Of a stretch of 64,000 bases of DNA, positions 29,122 through 39,373 are shown piece by piece. The notes below the pieces were generated by a model, which was given only the letters and a program-made list of their open reading frames with translations, made no database searches and had not been told where the DNA came from. Within the stretch, counting starts at the first letter, position 1. Each line of letters starts with the position of its first letter. The stretch is from Flavobacterium hankyongi (GTDB lineage: Bacteria; Bacteroidota; Bacteroidia; Flavobacteriales; Flavobacteriaceae). The DNA lies in assembly GCF_036840915.1 (NCBI RefSeq), contig NZ_CP085725.1, positions 1,860,001 to 1,924,000 of the forward strand, written 5' to 3'. The position numbers and the translations under genes are program-made.

Positions 29122-31041
29122 TTATTGAAAGAAATTCCACACTAATCCAAAGCGAATAACAAAATCCTTATAAGGATTGTTTGGTGCTGCATAATAATCA
29201 CGTCCTGTAAAGCTTGCATTAAAATGCTCAGCTTTTAAGAAAATACGACATTGCTGAACGCGTGCATTTACAAAGAAATCAATGAGAGGATAATCCCCAA
29301 TTTTAGTTGTATTTTGTGTATAAAATTCGGCAATTAAAGGATTGTATGCGTTTGCATAATATTCTGTAAAATATTGGAATGTAAAACCTGTTTGCAAAAA
29401 CATTGCTTTTTTAAACAAAAAATCAGAATAATATAAACTATTACGAGTTGTAATTTTTGGTACATTTAAAATAGGATCATCTTGACTTACTTGTTGATAC
29501 AAAACTGTGTTGTCTAAAGCAAATTTGCCCACTTTAAATTCCTTTCCTACTCTAATCGATAAGTAACCAATTGTACCATTATATTGTTTTGGCGAAAGCA
29601 AAATTACACCTGAAGTGTTAGAATCATCACTAAAATATAAATGATCAGTCAAAGTTGATATCTGTGCTTGAGCAGAACCCCATTGTGTTGTAGCATCAAC
29701 TTTTAAAGTGTTTATTTTTTCGTTGTCGAAACTATTTTTCCAGTTGTAATTAACAAAGTCGCTTTGATACAAAGTATAATTCATATCTGGAACCTTACTC
29801 AAATTCAAATATTGAGCTGAAAAATGATTCTTTTCATTGAATTTATACTTCAAAGAAATATCTAAAGTAGAAAATGTCTGTTTTGAAATAGCTTTAGAAA
29901 ACAAAACATATCCATTAATTTTATTTTTATTATAAAAATACTTTCCTCCTACAGCATTTAGATTATTGTTATTTGTGTTAGGAATTGATATTTGACTTCC
30001 TGTAACCACGTAACGATCATAAAAGTAATTGTACTTGAAATTCTCAACAAAGAAATTAAACTTCCCAACTAGTGAATTACTGAATGTACCACCAAGCCTA
30101 TTGTACATTACATTATTCTTAGTTAAATCATTATAATTTGAATTCACATAACTTGTACCAAAACGTTCAGTTTTAGTTGGCATTTTAAATTCAAAATATT
30201 TTGTTTCGTAACTAAACTGATGATCTATTAATATGTTGTTGGTATTATCATTTTTATTGATTCTAAAAGTATGATCAATAAAGTACCTTTTACCTTTAAG
30301 CATTGTTGAAGCATCTGCCAAATTCACTTCTAATCTTGAACGATCCGTAAATTCAGAATTTCCAGATTCGAAATTATCTATGTCTGCAATTCCATCATTT
30401 TCTTTGTTCATTAAATCTTGCCCTGCATAATGCAAATTGGCAACATAACGCCTATTTTTAGTGAAATAACTAGTTGTAAATCTAAAATTACCGTTACTAG
30501 AAAGATTATTAATGTACTTCCCTAAAGAACGTAATCCTTTATAGGCTATTGAAAAATTAAGATTAGGAGAAGTATTTAGAGTAACAAAAGCATCTAAGCT
30601 TTGCCCTTGTTCCAAAACTGTTTTGAAATACAATTCAGTTAGAGGAGTTGCAACCGAATAATATTTAATATCATTAACACCCAAATAATTAAAATGTTTT
30701 CCTTTAAAACCAAATCCAGGCAATGGACTTGAAGAAGAAATAAGTCCATAATCTAAAACATTATAGGTATGACCATCATTGGCAAAAGGTAATAAGCCAA
30801 AATTATCTCTTCTAAGATAATTAAAAGCGTATTCTTTTTTTATTGTTAAAGAGGTATCGACAAAGACTGTATCCTTTAACAAGGAAATGATTTTGTACTG
30901 ATCATATTTTGCCTTTGGAGCTTCCTTAGGCCCTTCACGAAGTGATTTTCTTTTTGTAGAATCTTGTTTTACTAATTCATCATCTTGCGAATAACTAATA
31001 GAAAATACGAAAAGAAATAATGTTATTAAAAAGTATTTCAT
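29122..31041 (-). CDS. Putative outer-membrane porin
   Basis: 639-aa protein with a signal peptide (MKYFLITLFLFVFSISYSQ) and a long beta-strand-rich region typical of the putative porin family of Bacteroidota (LRRDNFGLLPFANDGHTYNVLDY, ending FVIRFGLVWNFFQ with a C-terminal aromatic residue). It probably forms an outer-membrane channel; substrate unknown. The ATG at 31041 is chosen because a -7 box at 31058 lies upstream and the GTG at 31068 would precede the transcript. Confidence 0.85.
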   Translation of the reverse strand: MKYFLITLFLFVFSISYSQDDELVKQDSTKRKSLREGPKEAPKAKYDQYKIISLLKDTVFVDTSLTIKKEYAFNYLRRDNFGLLPFANDGHTYNVLDYGLISSSSPLPGFGFKGKHFNYLGVNDIKYYSVATPLTELYFKTVLEQGQSLDAFVTLNTSPNLNFSIAYKGLRSLGKYINNLSSNGNFRFTTSYFTKNRRYVANLHYAGQDLMNKENDGIADIDNFESGNSEFTDRSRLEVNLADASTMLKGKRYFIDHTFRINKNDNTNNILIDHQFSYETKYFEFKMPTKTERFGTSYVNSNYNDLTKNNVMYNRLGGTFSNSLVGKFNFFVENFKYNYFYDRYVVTGSQISIPNTNNNNLNAVGGKYFYNKNKINGYVLFSKAISKQTFSTLDISLKYKFNEKNHFSAQYLNLSKVPDMNYTLYQSDFVNYNWKNSFDNEKINTLKVDATTQWGSAQAQISTLTDHLYFSDDSNTSGVILLSPKQYNGTIGYLSIRVGKEFKVGKFALDNTVLYQQVSQDDPILNVPKITTRNSLYYSDFLFKKAMFLQTGFTFQYFTEYYANAYNPLIAEFYTQNTTKIGDYPLIDFFVNARVQQCRIFLKAEHFNASFTGRDYYAAPNNPYKDFVIRFGLVWNFFQ

Positions 31042-31057
31042 ATACAATAGTGAATTG

Positions 31058-31065
31058 CAAAAATA
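31058..31065 (-). promoter_or_regulatory. Predicted -7 box of the porin gene
   Basis: TATTTTTG on the minus strand, 16 bases before the ATG at 31041, implying a leader of about ten bases. Confidence 0.5.
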
Positions 31066-31094
31066 CACATTTGAAATTATTATTTCTATTAAAC

Positions 31095-31122
31095 AAAAAA
31101 AAAGCCCCGCAAAAAGCGGGGC
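31095..31122 (-). terminator. Terminator of the SusC/SusD operon
   Basis: GCCCCGC-N5-GCGGGGC (31104-31122) followed by nine T residues on the minus strand, 15 bases after the last lipoprotein's stop. Confidence 0.93.
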
Positions 31123-31137
31123 CTAAATTTAAAAAGA

Positions 31138-32118
31138 TTATTTACTTCTTTTTGATTTTTTAAAATTCTCAACTATACTTTTGTATTTACCTGAAGCAAG
31201 AGTATTACCATCTATATCTTCAACTACATAGTTGTTACCTGTTTTTATAATTACAGCTACTACATCTGCGAAACTTTCATCAGATGTTGTAGGAACTTTA
31301 ACTGTAGTAGCCCAAGTTCCATATTTAGAAATCTGGAAAGTTAAATCATAAGAAAGTGGCTTAACAGGAGGTGTACTACCAAAGTCATACAATTCAGCAT
31401 AAACATAGTAAACCCCATTAGGTGCAGTAGCAAGTAACTGAGTGAACTCAGGATTAGCTGAAGTTGCACCAGTGTTGTTGATTGCTGTACCTGCACTGTT
31501 TAAGATAAATAAATCAAAATCAGTATCGTGTGTTGATGCATTATTTCCATCACCGTCCTCAAATTCTAAATCAGAAATTGTACCATGCGAATTAGTAACT
31601 TTACCCCAAACAAGGTCAACTCCAACATTGTTGCTAACAAAATCATTAACTCCTATGTCAATAAATTCTGAATCTGGAGAAACCATCGCTAGCATGTTTC
31701 CAGAAGATTTTAACTTAAGCTTTAAAGTTTCAGAACCTTCAACAAATAAATCTTTATTAGGAGTTATTGTAAAAGTTGCAGATGTTTCTAAAGCAGGCAA
31801 AACTAATTTATAGCCAATTTTACCTTGTCCAAAACCACCTTCATCAATTGTAGTTTCTTCACCTGAACAAGTAAAGTCACGGAAGTTTCCACTTCCACTT
31901 TCTAGTTCGATTTTAAAATCAACATCTTTTGCCAAAGGTTTGTCAATAGTAACCGTAAAAGTAATTACATCACCTTCTGTAGCTAGTACTGATTTTTTGT
32001 CGACAGATAATGTTGGCTTAGGATTTCTTTTATCCTCTAATTGGTCATCATCACAAGAGTAGAAAAAAGTAGATGCAGATGCCAATAAAGCAAGCATTAA
32101 TATATTTGTTTTTTTCAT
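31138..32118 (-). CDS. Surface lipoprotein with Calx-beta-like domain, SusCD operon
   Basis: 326-aa lipoprotein (lipobox FFYSCDDD, Cys at 22). Residues about 35-135 resemble a Calx-beta domain (LATEGDVITFTVTIDKPL, ATFTITPNKDLFVEGSETLKLKL). The C-terminal half has another beta-rich part with acidic clusters (FEDGDGNNASTHDTDFDLF) that may bind Ca. It is the last gene of the SusC/SusD operon, 6 bp after the previous lipoprotein, so it is probably a substrate-binding accessory on the cell surface. Confidence 0.82.
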   Translation of the reverse strand: MKKTNILMLALLASASTFFYSCDDDQLEDKRNPKPTLSVDKKSVLATEGDVITFTVTIDKPLAKDVDFKIELESGSGNFRDFTCSGEETTIDEGGFGQGKIGYKLVLPALETSATFTITPNKDLFVEGSETLKLKLKSSGNMLAMVSPDSEFIDIGVNDFVSNNVGVDLVWGKVTNSHGTISDLEFEDGDGNNASTHDTDFDLFILNSAGTAINNTGATSANPEFTQLLATAPNGVYYVYAELYDFGSTPPVKPLSYDLTFQISKYGTWATTVKVPTTSDESFADVVAVIIKTGNNYVVEDIDGNTLASGKYKSIVENFKKSKRSK

Positions 32119-32124
32119 AGTAGA

Positions 32125-32934
32125 TTATATTTTTGTATAAGTTCTAGTTCCAAAATTAAACAATGCAGGACTAGTAGCACTTAATCCGTTATGCACCACT
32201 AAATTTGTAAAAATAACTTTATTAGTAGTAGGATTAAAAGTCACAGAACTACAATCAATTAAGTATGTTGCGCTATAGTCCCAACCAACAAGAGTTAACT
32301 CACCACAAATATCTGTAAACTGCATATAAAGTGGTGTACCACCAGCAGAAAGACCCGAAGCAACTGAAAAAGTATTCGGCTCAATTTCAGACATAAGAGT
32401 AGTTCCAGAGCTAGTACTTGTACCTCCTACACTCGTATAAGTATAATTCCCAGTTAAAATTTGTGAACTACACCCAACAAATACAATTGTAATTGTTTTT
32501 TGGCTCTCACTCACTGCAACACCTGAAGCAGGTTTTAACTTAAGTATTAATTGAGTTTTTTGAGTTGGATTTAATTGACCCGTATGAACGTCTAAATTCA
32601 AGTTACCAAAATCTGATCCTGCAGGAATAGTTACTGTTTTGCTAGAAGGGAAATCAAATTCTGTACCCTCAGTAGCAGTCGAGTTCACAAGATCAACCTC
32701 ATACTCTAAATTGATATCCGATGTTGGCAATTGTCCATCCCCATATCCTACTAATTTCACAGGAAAACTGCGCTCAACAGTTCCTTCATCAACAAAGTAA
32801 GAAACATTCTGTAGTGTAGACTGAAAACCAACAATTTTCGGCCCTTCTGCTACTCTATCATTTTCTAATAAATCCCCTTCATCACATGCAACAAAGGCAA
32901 GTGCTGATAAGAATAATAATACAATTTTTTTCAT
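32125..32934 (-). CDS. Surface lipoprotein, SusCD operon
   Basis: 269-aa lipoprotein (LSALAFVACDEGD lipobox). The first half resembles DUF4843/Calx-beta-type beta-sandwich sequence (EFDFPSSKTVTIPAGSDFGNLNLDVHTGQLNPTQKTQLILKL), the second half is Thr/Ser-rich with a Cys pair. The ATG at 32934 is preferred to the TTG at 32943. Position after susD suggests a surface glycan- or peptide-binding accessory; the ligand is unknown. Confidence 0.8.
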   Translation of the reverse strand: MKKIVLLFLSALAFVACDEGDLLENDRVAEGPKIVGFQSTLQNVSYFVDEGTVERSFPVKLVGYGDGQLPTSDINLEYEVDLVNSTATEGTEFDFPSSKTVTIPAGSDFGNLNLDVHTGQLNPTQKTQLILKLKPASGVAVSESQKTITIVFVGCSSQILTGNYTYTSVGGTSTSSGTTLMSEIEPNTFSVASGLSAGGTPLYMQFTDICGELTLVGWDYSATYLIDCSSVTFNPTTNKVIFTNLVVHNGLSATSPALFNFGTRTYTKI

Positions 32935-32958
32935 AATTTTCAATTTAAAAGGTTAAAA

Positions 32959-34506
32959 TTACGACTTCCAGAATGGTCCTGTTGCGAAACAATTAGCCGC
33001 AGTTTGAGCAGGTACGTTTGCAGAATTAGACGTATATTCAGAAGTTGGATACATTAAACGTTTTGGCAAACCAGTAGTATTTGTTAAAGGTAGTGGAACT
33101 GAAGGGAAACCTGTACGTACTCTATCAATCCAACTTTCAATACCATTTACGTGCATTAAAGCAATCCATTTTTGAGTCATGATAGCTTGAACTTTATCAG
33201 AACTTCCAGTCCATCCATACCCAGCAACACTATCAATAGCACCAATGTAACCAGCTGATGAACCAGCACCCAATCTATCGAAAGAAGCGGTAATACCAGC
33301 TTCAAAATAAGTTTGAGCACCATCAGGGAATAAAGCAGCGTGAGCTGGAAATCTATAAGCAGCTTCAGCCAATAAGAATTTAGTCTCACTTAATGTAATA
33401 ACATAGCTATCTAATGCTGATCCAACTACAGTATTAGTAGGAACGATTGCAGGACCTATAAAAGATGGATTATCTGGTGCTGATGCAGCATCTTCTCCTT
33501 GAACGATACCTACAACTTGACCTCCAGACAATGTAAACAATCTGTTTCTTCTTGGATCAACAACACCAGTAACTGCTCCATTTAAAGCGTCTGCAGCAAA
33601 TTTAGTAGCAGTAACATAACTTCTTAAAGTAGTTGCAGAACCGGCGATATTATAACCGTATGATGCGTAGAAAGGATTCTGGTGATCTTGAACACTGTTA
33701 TCATATCCAGGGTTTAAAGTAGCGTCAGTAGTTAAAAAAGTAGCACCATCAGCTTCCATTTGATCTAACTCATCATCTATATAATTTTGAGTATCTGCAT
33801 CCGTTAAACCTGATTGTCTCATTAACAATCTTAACTTAACAGTATATCCAAATTTTTTCCATTGAGTCATATCACCCTTAAACATGATATCCTCATCTAG
33901 AACTGGATTATCATTAGGATCGATCATGGCAATGGCAGCATCAATTTGATCTACCAAAGCTCTGTAAATTGCTTTATCATCATCATATTTTGGATAAGCA
34001 TTCCCTGTTCCTAAAAAAGCTTCAGAATAAGGACAGTCACCATACAAGTCAACAATATACTGCATGTAGTAACTCTTAAGAATCATAGCGATTGCTTTAT
34101 GATTGTCCCAATCATTACTATTATATGTTGCTATATTATGTAAGTTAGCAATATTCATGTAAGTATAATCCCAAATGTTGTTATAGAAAGTAGCATTTAA
34201 AATAACACCATATTCATTTGCATTAGCTCCTGTTGTATTATTTGAGTTACCAGCCCAAGTTCCCATCCAAATATTACCTAACTGGTTCATATTTGAAGTA
34301 GAAATATCAACAGAACTATTTTCAGTATCTCCACTTATAGCCTTATATGTTTGAGCTTGAGCTGCTGCTAATAATAATTTTGGTGGAACTTTTTCACTAA
34401 CAACACTGTTAGGACTGTCGTTCACATCTAACCAACTCTCACATGAAACTGTGGTAAAAATTGCCACCACAGCCATCATTTTAAAAAATTTATTTTTCAT
34501 CGTCAT
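32959..34506 (-). CDS. SusD/RagB-like nutrient-binding lipoprotein
   Basis: 515-aa outer-membrane lipoprotein (VAIFTTVSCESWLDVNDSPN) of the SusD-like 2 type, with alpha-helical TPR-like segments (DNHKAIAMILKSYYMQYIVDLYGDCPYSEAFLG) and the C-terminal LMHVNGIESWIDRVRTGFP. It caps the partner SusC barrel and captures the substrate. It starts one base after the susC stop, which implies translational coupling. Confidence 0.93.
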   Translation of the reverse strand: MTMKNKFFKMMAVVAIFTTVSCESWLDVNDSPNSVVSEKVPPKLLLAAAQAQTYKAISGDTENSSVDISTSNMNQLGNIWMGTWAGNSNNTTGANANEYGVILNATFYNNIWDYTYMNIANLHNIATYNSNDWDNHKAIAMILKSYYMQYIVDLYGDCPYSEAFLGTGNAYPKYDDDKAIYRALVDQIDAAIAMIDPNDNPVLDEDIMFKGDMTQWKKFGYTVKLRLLMRQSGLTDADTQNYIDDELDQMEADGATFLTTDATLNPGYDNSVQDHQNPFYASYGYNIAGSATTLRSYVTATKFAADALNGAVTGVVDPRRNRLFTLSGGQVVGIVQGEDAASAPDNPSFIGPAIVPTNTVVGSALDSYVITLSETKFLLAEAAYRFPAHAALFPDGAQTYFEAGITASFDRLGAGSSAGYIGAIDSVAGYGWTGSSDKVQAIMTQKWIALMHVNGIESWIDRVRTGFPSVPLPLTNTTGLPKRLMYPTSEYTSNSANVPAQTAANCFATGPFWKS

Positions 34507-34507
34507 T

Positions 34508-37500
34508 TTAGAATTTTAAGTTTAACGCAAAACCTATAGTTTTCTGATTAGGATATCTGTTATTGAACGCTAAACCTGATGTAAGGTTTCCTGTTCCTTC
34601 AGCAGTTTCTGGGTCATTGTATCCTTTATTTTGTTTAGGTAACCAAGTATAGAAATTACGAGCATTAACAGAAAAACTTAACGCCTCTAATCCTAATTTG
34701 CTTGTAAATTTAGGATCTAAAGTATAACCCAAAGACAATTCTCTAATTTTAAGAGCAGATGCATCTAAAACAAAATTCTCCGCAGCACCTGTATAGAAAT
34801 TGTTAACATAGTTAATATAACTTGGCGTACCACCAGCAGCAGTAACTATTGAACCATTTGCCTCATCAGCACCTATCGATCCATCTCCATTATAATCATA
34901 AGATGAGTTAGGCATAATAAATCCTGTTCTGTTTTCAGCAGTTTCAATTAACTTACCATTGAAAGCCATAGTAGACTTAGTATTTGAATAGAATTTGTGA
35001 CCAGTTCTGTAATCAATAGTAGTAGATAATCTAAAACCTTTGTAAGAAATAGCCGAGTTAAATCCTAAAATATAATCTGGAGTAGCAGAACCTAATTTTT
35101 TGAAATTGTTATCAATTGTTGGCAAACCATTATCATCAACAATAACTCTTCCATAATCATCTCTCAAATAAGAAGTACCTTTAATTAAAGGATATTCTTC
35201 GCCAACTTCAGCAAAAATACCAACAATACCAGCGTTTCTTAATTCTACAGCATTAGCATCTGCAGAAACTTTTGTAATTATTGATTTATAGTGCGTATAA
35301 CTTAATCTAGCGTCCCAAGTAAACCCTCTTGGTTCTTCACTTCTAAAAGGAGTTACACCTAACTCAATTTCATTACCTTTTGTTTGCATACTTCCAACAT
35401 TATCCAACAATGAAAAAGCTCCTGTAGTAGAAGAAGTTGAAACATCAGTTATCAAATCATCAGTATCAGTAACATAATACGAACCACTTAAAGTAATTCT
35501 ATCTTTTAAGAATCCTAATTTAGCCGATACTTCTTTTGTAGTTACAAACTCAGGAGTAATCCCAGGATTTGTAAGAGTTCTATCTAAAACATAAGAGTTG
35601 TTAGCAAATGGGAAACCATCACCTAAAGCTACTACTTTATTAATATCATATGGCTGAACACCATTATCATTTCCAACTCTAGTATAGTTAGCCGTTACTT
35701 TAGCATAGTTAAGGAAACTATCTTCTAAACCAAAAGCTTTTGTAGGAACAAAAGAAACACCAGCACTTGGATAAAAATAACTGTTATTATTTTTAGCAAA
35801 AACCGAAGACCAATCATTTCTACCTGTAAGGTTTAAGAATAAATAATCTTTGTAACCTAAATCAATGTTAGCAAAAACACCTATTTTTCTCTTTTGAACA
35901 GTTCTATTATCTAAAGTAGATGGTTGAGCCGGATTCAAAACATTACTCATATTGTAAATACCAGGAACTTCTAAATTAGTCCCCCCTTGGTTTACAAATT
36001 CTTGTCTAGTATCTTGTAAATTGTTACCAAGATTGGCTTTTAAAGAAATATTATCAGTCAAGTTATAATTGAAGTTAACTAATAAATCACCATAATAAAT
36101 TCTATCAGACTGATTTCCTTTAAAATATTGAGAAACAAAACCTTTACCTCTTGCCCCATAAGTAGCAGAATAAGTATCAACAAAACCATTATCATAATTC
36201 ATGTTTGCAAAATTATTTAACCTAAGATTAGCTAAATAACTTACATCAATATTTTTATTGATTTCATACCCTAAAGTTACACCAGCAGTGAATCTATTAG
36301 TTTCTCTAAATTCTCTTTGATTTTTAATTCTCCAATAAGGACTTAAGTAGTACACATTCCAGTGACTTGAATTGATACCAGCAGAGAACAATTCAACAGG
36401 AATATTAGAAGCTGTATTTAACAAATCATCATATAAAGAAGCATTAATAGTACCTTGACCAACTTGTTTAATATCTTGAGTAATGTAGTTAACATTACCT
36501 TCAAGTGACCACTTTCCAATTTTTTTTCCAGCTCTAAACAAGAAAGAGTTTTGCTTTAACTCATCACCCTCTACAACGAAATCATTTTGAGTTCTATTAG
36601 CTCCAAAATTGAAATACCCAGAATTGATATCTCCTCCAGACAATGAAATACCATTTTGATAAATAGTTCCATTTTTAAAGAAATTCTTCATATGATCTTT
36701 GATTGGAGAATAAGGCGCCATAAAATAAGTACCATCTGGCTGAGGCAAACCTACTGGCTGCATTGAACCATCAAACTCCGGACCCCAAGACCCATTCTCA
36801 AAACTTGAAAAAGTACCATCCCAACCTTGACCGTATCTTAACTGAGATTGAGGCATGTAAGCAATTGAACTAAAATCAACAGCAGAATTTACATTAACAG
36901 ATAATTTATCTCCTTTACTTCCTTTTTTAGTATTAACAATAATAACTCCATTAACACCATCAGATCCATATAAAGCAGCACCTTGAGCTCCTTTTAATAC
37001 GTTTACGTTATCAATTAACTCTGGAGCAATTTGTTGCAATGTTGCAATATTAGAAATCGCACCATCAATAACAACCAAAGCTTCATTACTACTTGAAATA
37101 GAGCGCGCTCCTCTTAAAACCACTTTTGTAGTAGCTGCAACTCCAGAACTAGTAGTGTTAATTTGTAATCCAGAAACCTTACCTGTCAACGACTGAACAA
37201 CGTTAGGGTTAGCCGCCTGAGTAATCTCTTTCGCCTTTACAACCTGATTCTCTGATGTAATCGCGTCTTGACGTTTTTTAATACCTACAGCAGTAACAAC
37301 AACTTCTTTTAATTGTGTAGCAGCATCATCTTGCATAGTAGCATTCATAACAGAAGAAGCACCTACAACCTTAGTAACAGTACCCATTCCCATAAATGAG
37401 TATACTAATTTTTCTCCTTCTTTTGCTTTGATAGAATAGCTTCCATCAAAATTTGTTTGAACACCACGCGTTGTACCTTGTACAACAACATTCACCCCTG

Positions 37501-37615
37501 GAAGCGGACCGCTAGCATCGGAAACCGTACCAGTAATAGTTTTCTCTTGAGCAAAAGAAAACTGCATTGTTAACGCCATTAATAGCGTAAAAATCCATTT
37601 GAACTTTGATCTCAT
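34508..37615 (-). CDS. SusC/RagA-like TonB-dependent outer-membrane transporter
   Basis: 1035-aa protein. It has a signal peptide (WIFTLLMALTMQFSFAQ), an N-terminal carboxypeptidase-regulatory-like domain (ITGTVSDASGPLPGVNVVVQGTTRGVQTNFDGSYSI), a plug (QVVKAKEITQAANPNVVQSLTGKVSGLQI, VLKGAQGAALYGSDGVNGVIIVNTKKG) and a large beta-barrel. It imports oligomeric nutrients with SusD, driven by TonB. No glycoside hydrolase, sulfatase or peptidase lies in the operon, so the substrate cannot be named. Confidence 0.95.
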   Translation of the reverse strand: MRSKFKWIFTLLMALTMQFSFAQEKTITGTVSDASGPLPGVNVVVQGTTRGVQTNFDGSYSIKAKEGEKLVYSFMGMGTVTKVVGASSVMNATMQDDAATQLKEVVVTAVGIKKRQDAITSENQVVKAKEITQAANPNVVQSLTGKVSGLQINTTSSGVAATTKVVLRGARSISSSNEALVVIDGAISNIATLQQIAPELIDNVNVLKGAQGAALYGSDGVNGVIIVNTKKGSKGDKLSVNVNSAVDFSSIAYMPQSQLRYGQGWDGTFSSFENGSWGPEFDGSMQPVGLPQPDGTYFMAPYSPIKDHMKNFFKNGTIYQNGISLSGGDINSGYFNFGANRTQNDFVVEGDELKQNSFLFRAGKKIGKWSLEGNVNYITQDIKQVGQGTINASLYDDLLNTASNIPVELFSAGINSSHWNVYYLSPYWRIKNQREFRETNRFTAGVTLGYEINKNIDVSYLANLRLNNFANMNYDNGFVDTYSATYGARGKGFVSQYFKGNQSDRIYYGDLLVNFNYNLTDNISLKANLGNNLQDTRQEFVNQGGTNLEVPGIYNMSNVLNPAQPSTLDNRTVQKRKIGVFANIDLGYKDYLFLNLTGRNDWSSVFAKNNNSYFYPSAGVSFVPTKAFGLEDSFLNYAKVTANYTRVGNDNGVQPYDINKVVALGDGFPFANNSYVLDRTLTNPGITPEFVTTKEVSAKLGFLKDRITLSGSYYVTDTDDLITDVSTSSTTGAFSLLDNVGSMQTKGNEIELGVTPFRSEEPRGFTWDARLSYTHYKSIITKVSADANAVELRNAGIVGIFAEVGEEYPLIKGTSYLRDDYGRVIVDDNGLPTIDNNFKKLGSATPDYILGFNSAISYKGFRLSTTIDYRTGHKFYSNTKSTMAFNGKLIETAENRTGFIMPNSSYDYNGDGSIGADEANGSIVTAAGGTPSYINYVNNFYTGAAENFVLDASALKIRELSLGYTLDPKFTSKLGLEALSFSVNARNFYTWLPKQNKGYNDPETAEGTGNLTSGLAFNNRYPNQKTIGFALNLKF

Positions 37616-37792
37616 ATTAATTTTATTTGAGTTAGTTATTTCGCAAACTTCATAATAATTTCTTAAATAACCAAATAATACAGTGAAATATTACGATTTT
37701 ATTTACGTTAAAATTTACCATGAAATAAAATAAAATCATCAAATACTTCGATCCTTTGTAAGAAATAATATATTTATTTTAGCTTAAATTTA

Positions 37793-37800
37793 TATTTTTG
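37793..37800 (+). promoter_or_regulatory. Predicted -7 box of rnhB
   Basis: TATTTTTG fits TAnnTTTG and ends 14 bases before the ATG at 37815. The rest of the gap between susC and rnhB (37616-37792) shows no further feature. Confidence 0.5.
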
Positions 37801-37814
37801 ACAAAACTAAATTT

Positions 37815-38474
37815 ATGTTAAAGAACTCTTTTTCAGATGTTATTTTTGAAGCCGGAACAGATGAAGCTGGTCGTGGCTGCCTTGCAGGACCTGTGACAGC
37901 AGCAGCCATAATACTTCCCGAAGATTTTTACATTGAAAAACTTAACGATTCAAAACAACTATCCGAAAAAATTAGAGACCAACTAAAACCCATAATTGAA
38001 GACAAGGCTCTAACTTTCGCCTATACACACATACACAACAAAGAAATAGACGAAATAAACATCCTTAACGCTTCGATGAAAGCCATGCAAGAAAGCATCA
38101 TCAAACTAAATTCTAAACCTGAATTTATAATTGTTGACGGAAATAGACCCATTTTTAACAAACTAGGTATAAAAACAACATCTGGATATAATTTCACCGA
38201 CTTAGAAATTGAGCATTTGAAGTCAATCCCGAATCAAAGCATTATTAAAGGAGACAGCAAATACCTAAGTATAGCTGCCGCATCAGTTTTAGCAAAAACA
38301 TACCGAGATGAGTATATGAACAAAATTCACGAAGAGTTTCCTATGTATGGCTGGAATAAAAACAAAGGCTATCCCACAAAAGACCATCGTGAAGCAATCG
38401 CAAAATATGGTACAACTAAATACCATCGAATGTCATTTAGATTATTACCAGAACAATTAAAATTAGAATTATAA
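37815..38474 (+). CDS. rnhB: Ribonuclease HII
   Basis: 219-aa endonuclease that removes ribonucleotides from DNA. The active-site Asp-Glu lies in [15 protein letters not shown], further acidic residues in FIIVDGN and in the C-terminal block [24 protein letters not shown]. Complete length. It stands alone with a -7 box and a terminator. Confidence 0.96.
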   Translation: MLKNSFSDVIFEAGTDEAGRGCLAGPVTAAAIILPEDFYIEKLNDSKQLSEKIRDQLKPIIEDKALTFAYTHIHNKEIDEINILNASMKAMQESIIKLNSKPEFIIVDGNRPIFNKLGIKTTSGYNFTDLEIEHLKSIPNQSIIKGDSKYLSIAAASVLAKTYRDEYMNKIHEEFPMYGWNKNKGYPTKDHREAIAKYGTTKYHRMSFRLLPEQLKLEL

Positions 38475-38504
38475 AAAAAGAGGTTCAAAATTGAACCTCT
38501 TTTT
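38475..38504. terminator. Bidirectional terminator between rnhB and lipB
   Basis: AAAAGAGGTTCAA / TTGAACCTCTTTT with a 2-nt loop, flanked by A and T runs, between convergent genes. Confidence 0.9.
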
Positions 38505-38507
38505 AAT

Positions 38508-39200
38508 TTATGTCATTTGCGCTTCAAACAAACTTACAAAATGTTTTACTATTTTTTGCTTCACTTCCTTTTCATCGACTTCTCTTCCCAATTCAACATG
38601 AAGTGATGTAACCGCTTTCCCTTTTATCCCACAAGGAATAATATTATCAAAATAACCCAAATCAGCATTTACATTCAATGCAAAACCATGCATGGTTACC
38701 CAACGAGAAGCACGGACACCCATCGCACATATTTTTCGTGCAAAAGGCGTTCCAACCCCCAACCAAACTCCAGTCTCCCCTTCACTTCTTTCAGATGCTA
38801 TTCCGTATTCTTCTAAAGTCAAAATAATAGCCTCTTCTAATAAACGCAAATACTTATGAATATCAGTAAAGAAATTTTCTAAATCCAAGATTGGATAACC
38901 CACAATTTGACCAGGACCGTGATACGTTATATCTCCTCCTCTATTAATTTTGTAGAAAGTAGCTCCTTTTGCTTCCAATTGTTTTTCCGAAAGCAATAAA
39001 TTAGACATATCACCACTTTTTCCTAATGTATACACATGAGGATGCTCAACAAATAGAAAAAAATTATCTGTTTCAACTGACGGGTTTTCTCTTTTTTGAA
39101 TTTTCTGATTTACAATCCCAGCAAATAATTCTTCTTGATAGTCCCAAGTATCTTTATAATCTTTTTGACCTAAGTCTTGAAGTTTAACTTTTTTATTCAT
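38508..39200 (-). CDS. lipB: Octanoyltransferase LipB
   Basis: 230-aa enzyme that moves octanoate from acyl carrier protein to lipoyl domains. Conserved HPHVYTLGKSGDMSNLL, RGGDITYHGPGQIVGYPIL and the catalytic IIPCGIKGKAVTSL (Cys and Lys) are present. Complete and probably monocistronic. Confidence 0.95.
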   Translation of the reverse strand: MNKKVKLQDLGQKDYKDTWDYQEELFAGIVNQKIQKRENPSVETDNFFLFVEHPHVYTLGKSGDMSNLLLSEKQLEAKGATFYKINRGGDITYHGPGQIVGYPILDLENFFTDIHKYLRLLEEAIILTLEEYGIASERSEGETGVWLGVGTPFARKICAMGVRASRWVTMHGFALNVNADLGYFDNIIPCGIKGKAVTSLHVELGREVDEKEVKQKIVKHFVSLFEAQMT

Positions 39201-39237
39201 TTTATTTTGGGCAACTTTTCCGCCTTCCGTTCCCGCT

Positions 39238-39282
39238 TTTTAAAATTGTTCGTTGAAGATCTCGAAGTAAACAATTTTAAAA
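39238..39282. repeat. 13-bp inverted repeat upstream of lipB
   Basis: TTTTAAAATTGTT (39238-39250) and AACAATTTTAAAA (39270-39282) are perfect inverted copies around a 19-nt loop, in the 173-bp gap between the lipoprotein at 39374 and lipB. It could be a terminator of the upstream gene or a decayed element; no T run decides it. Confidence 0.5.
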
Positions 39283-39373
39283 GAGCTCCACTCGAATCGA
39301 AGAATGAGATTAGTCGAATACCAACTAAAAACAACTACGAATGAGACAATTCGGGTTGCAAATTTATTTATTA

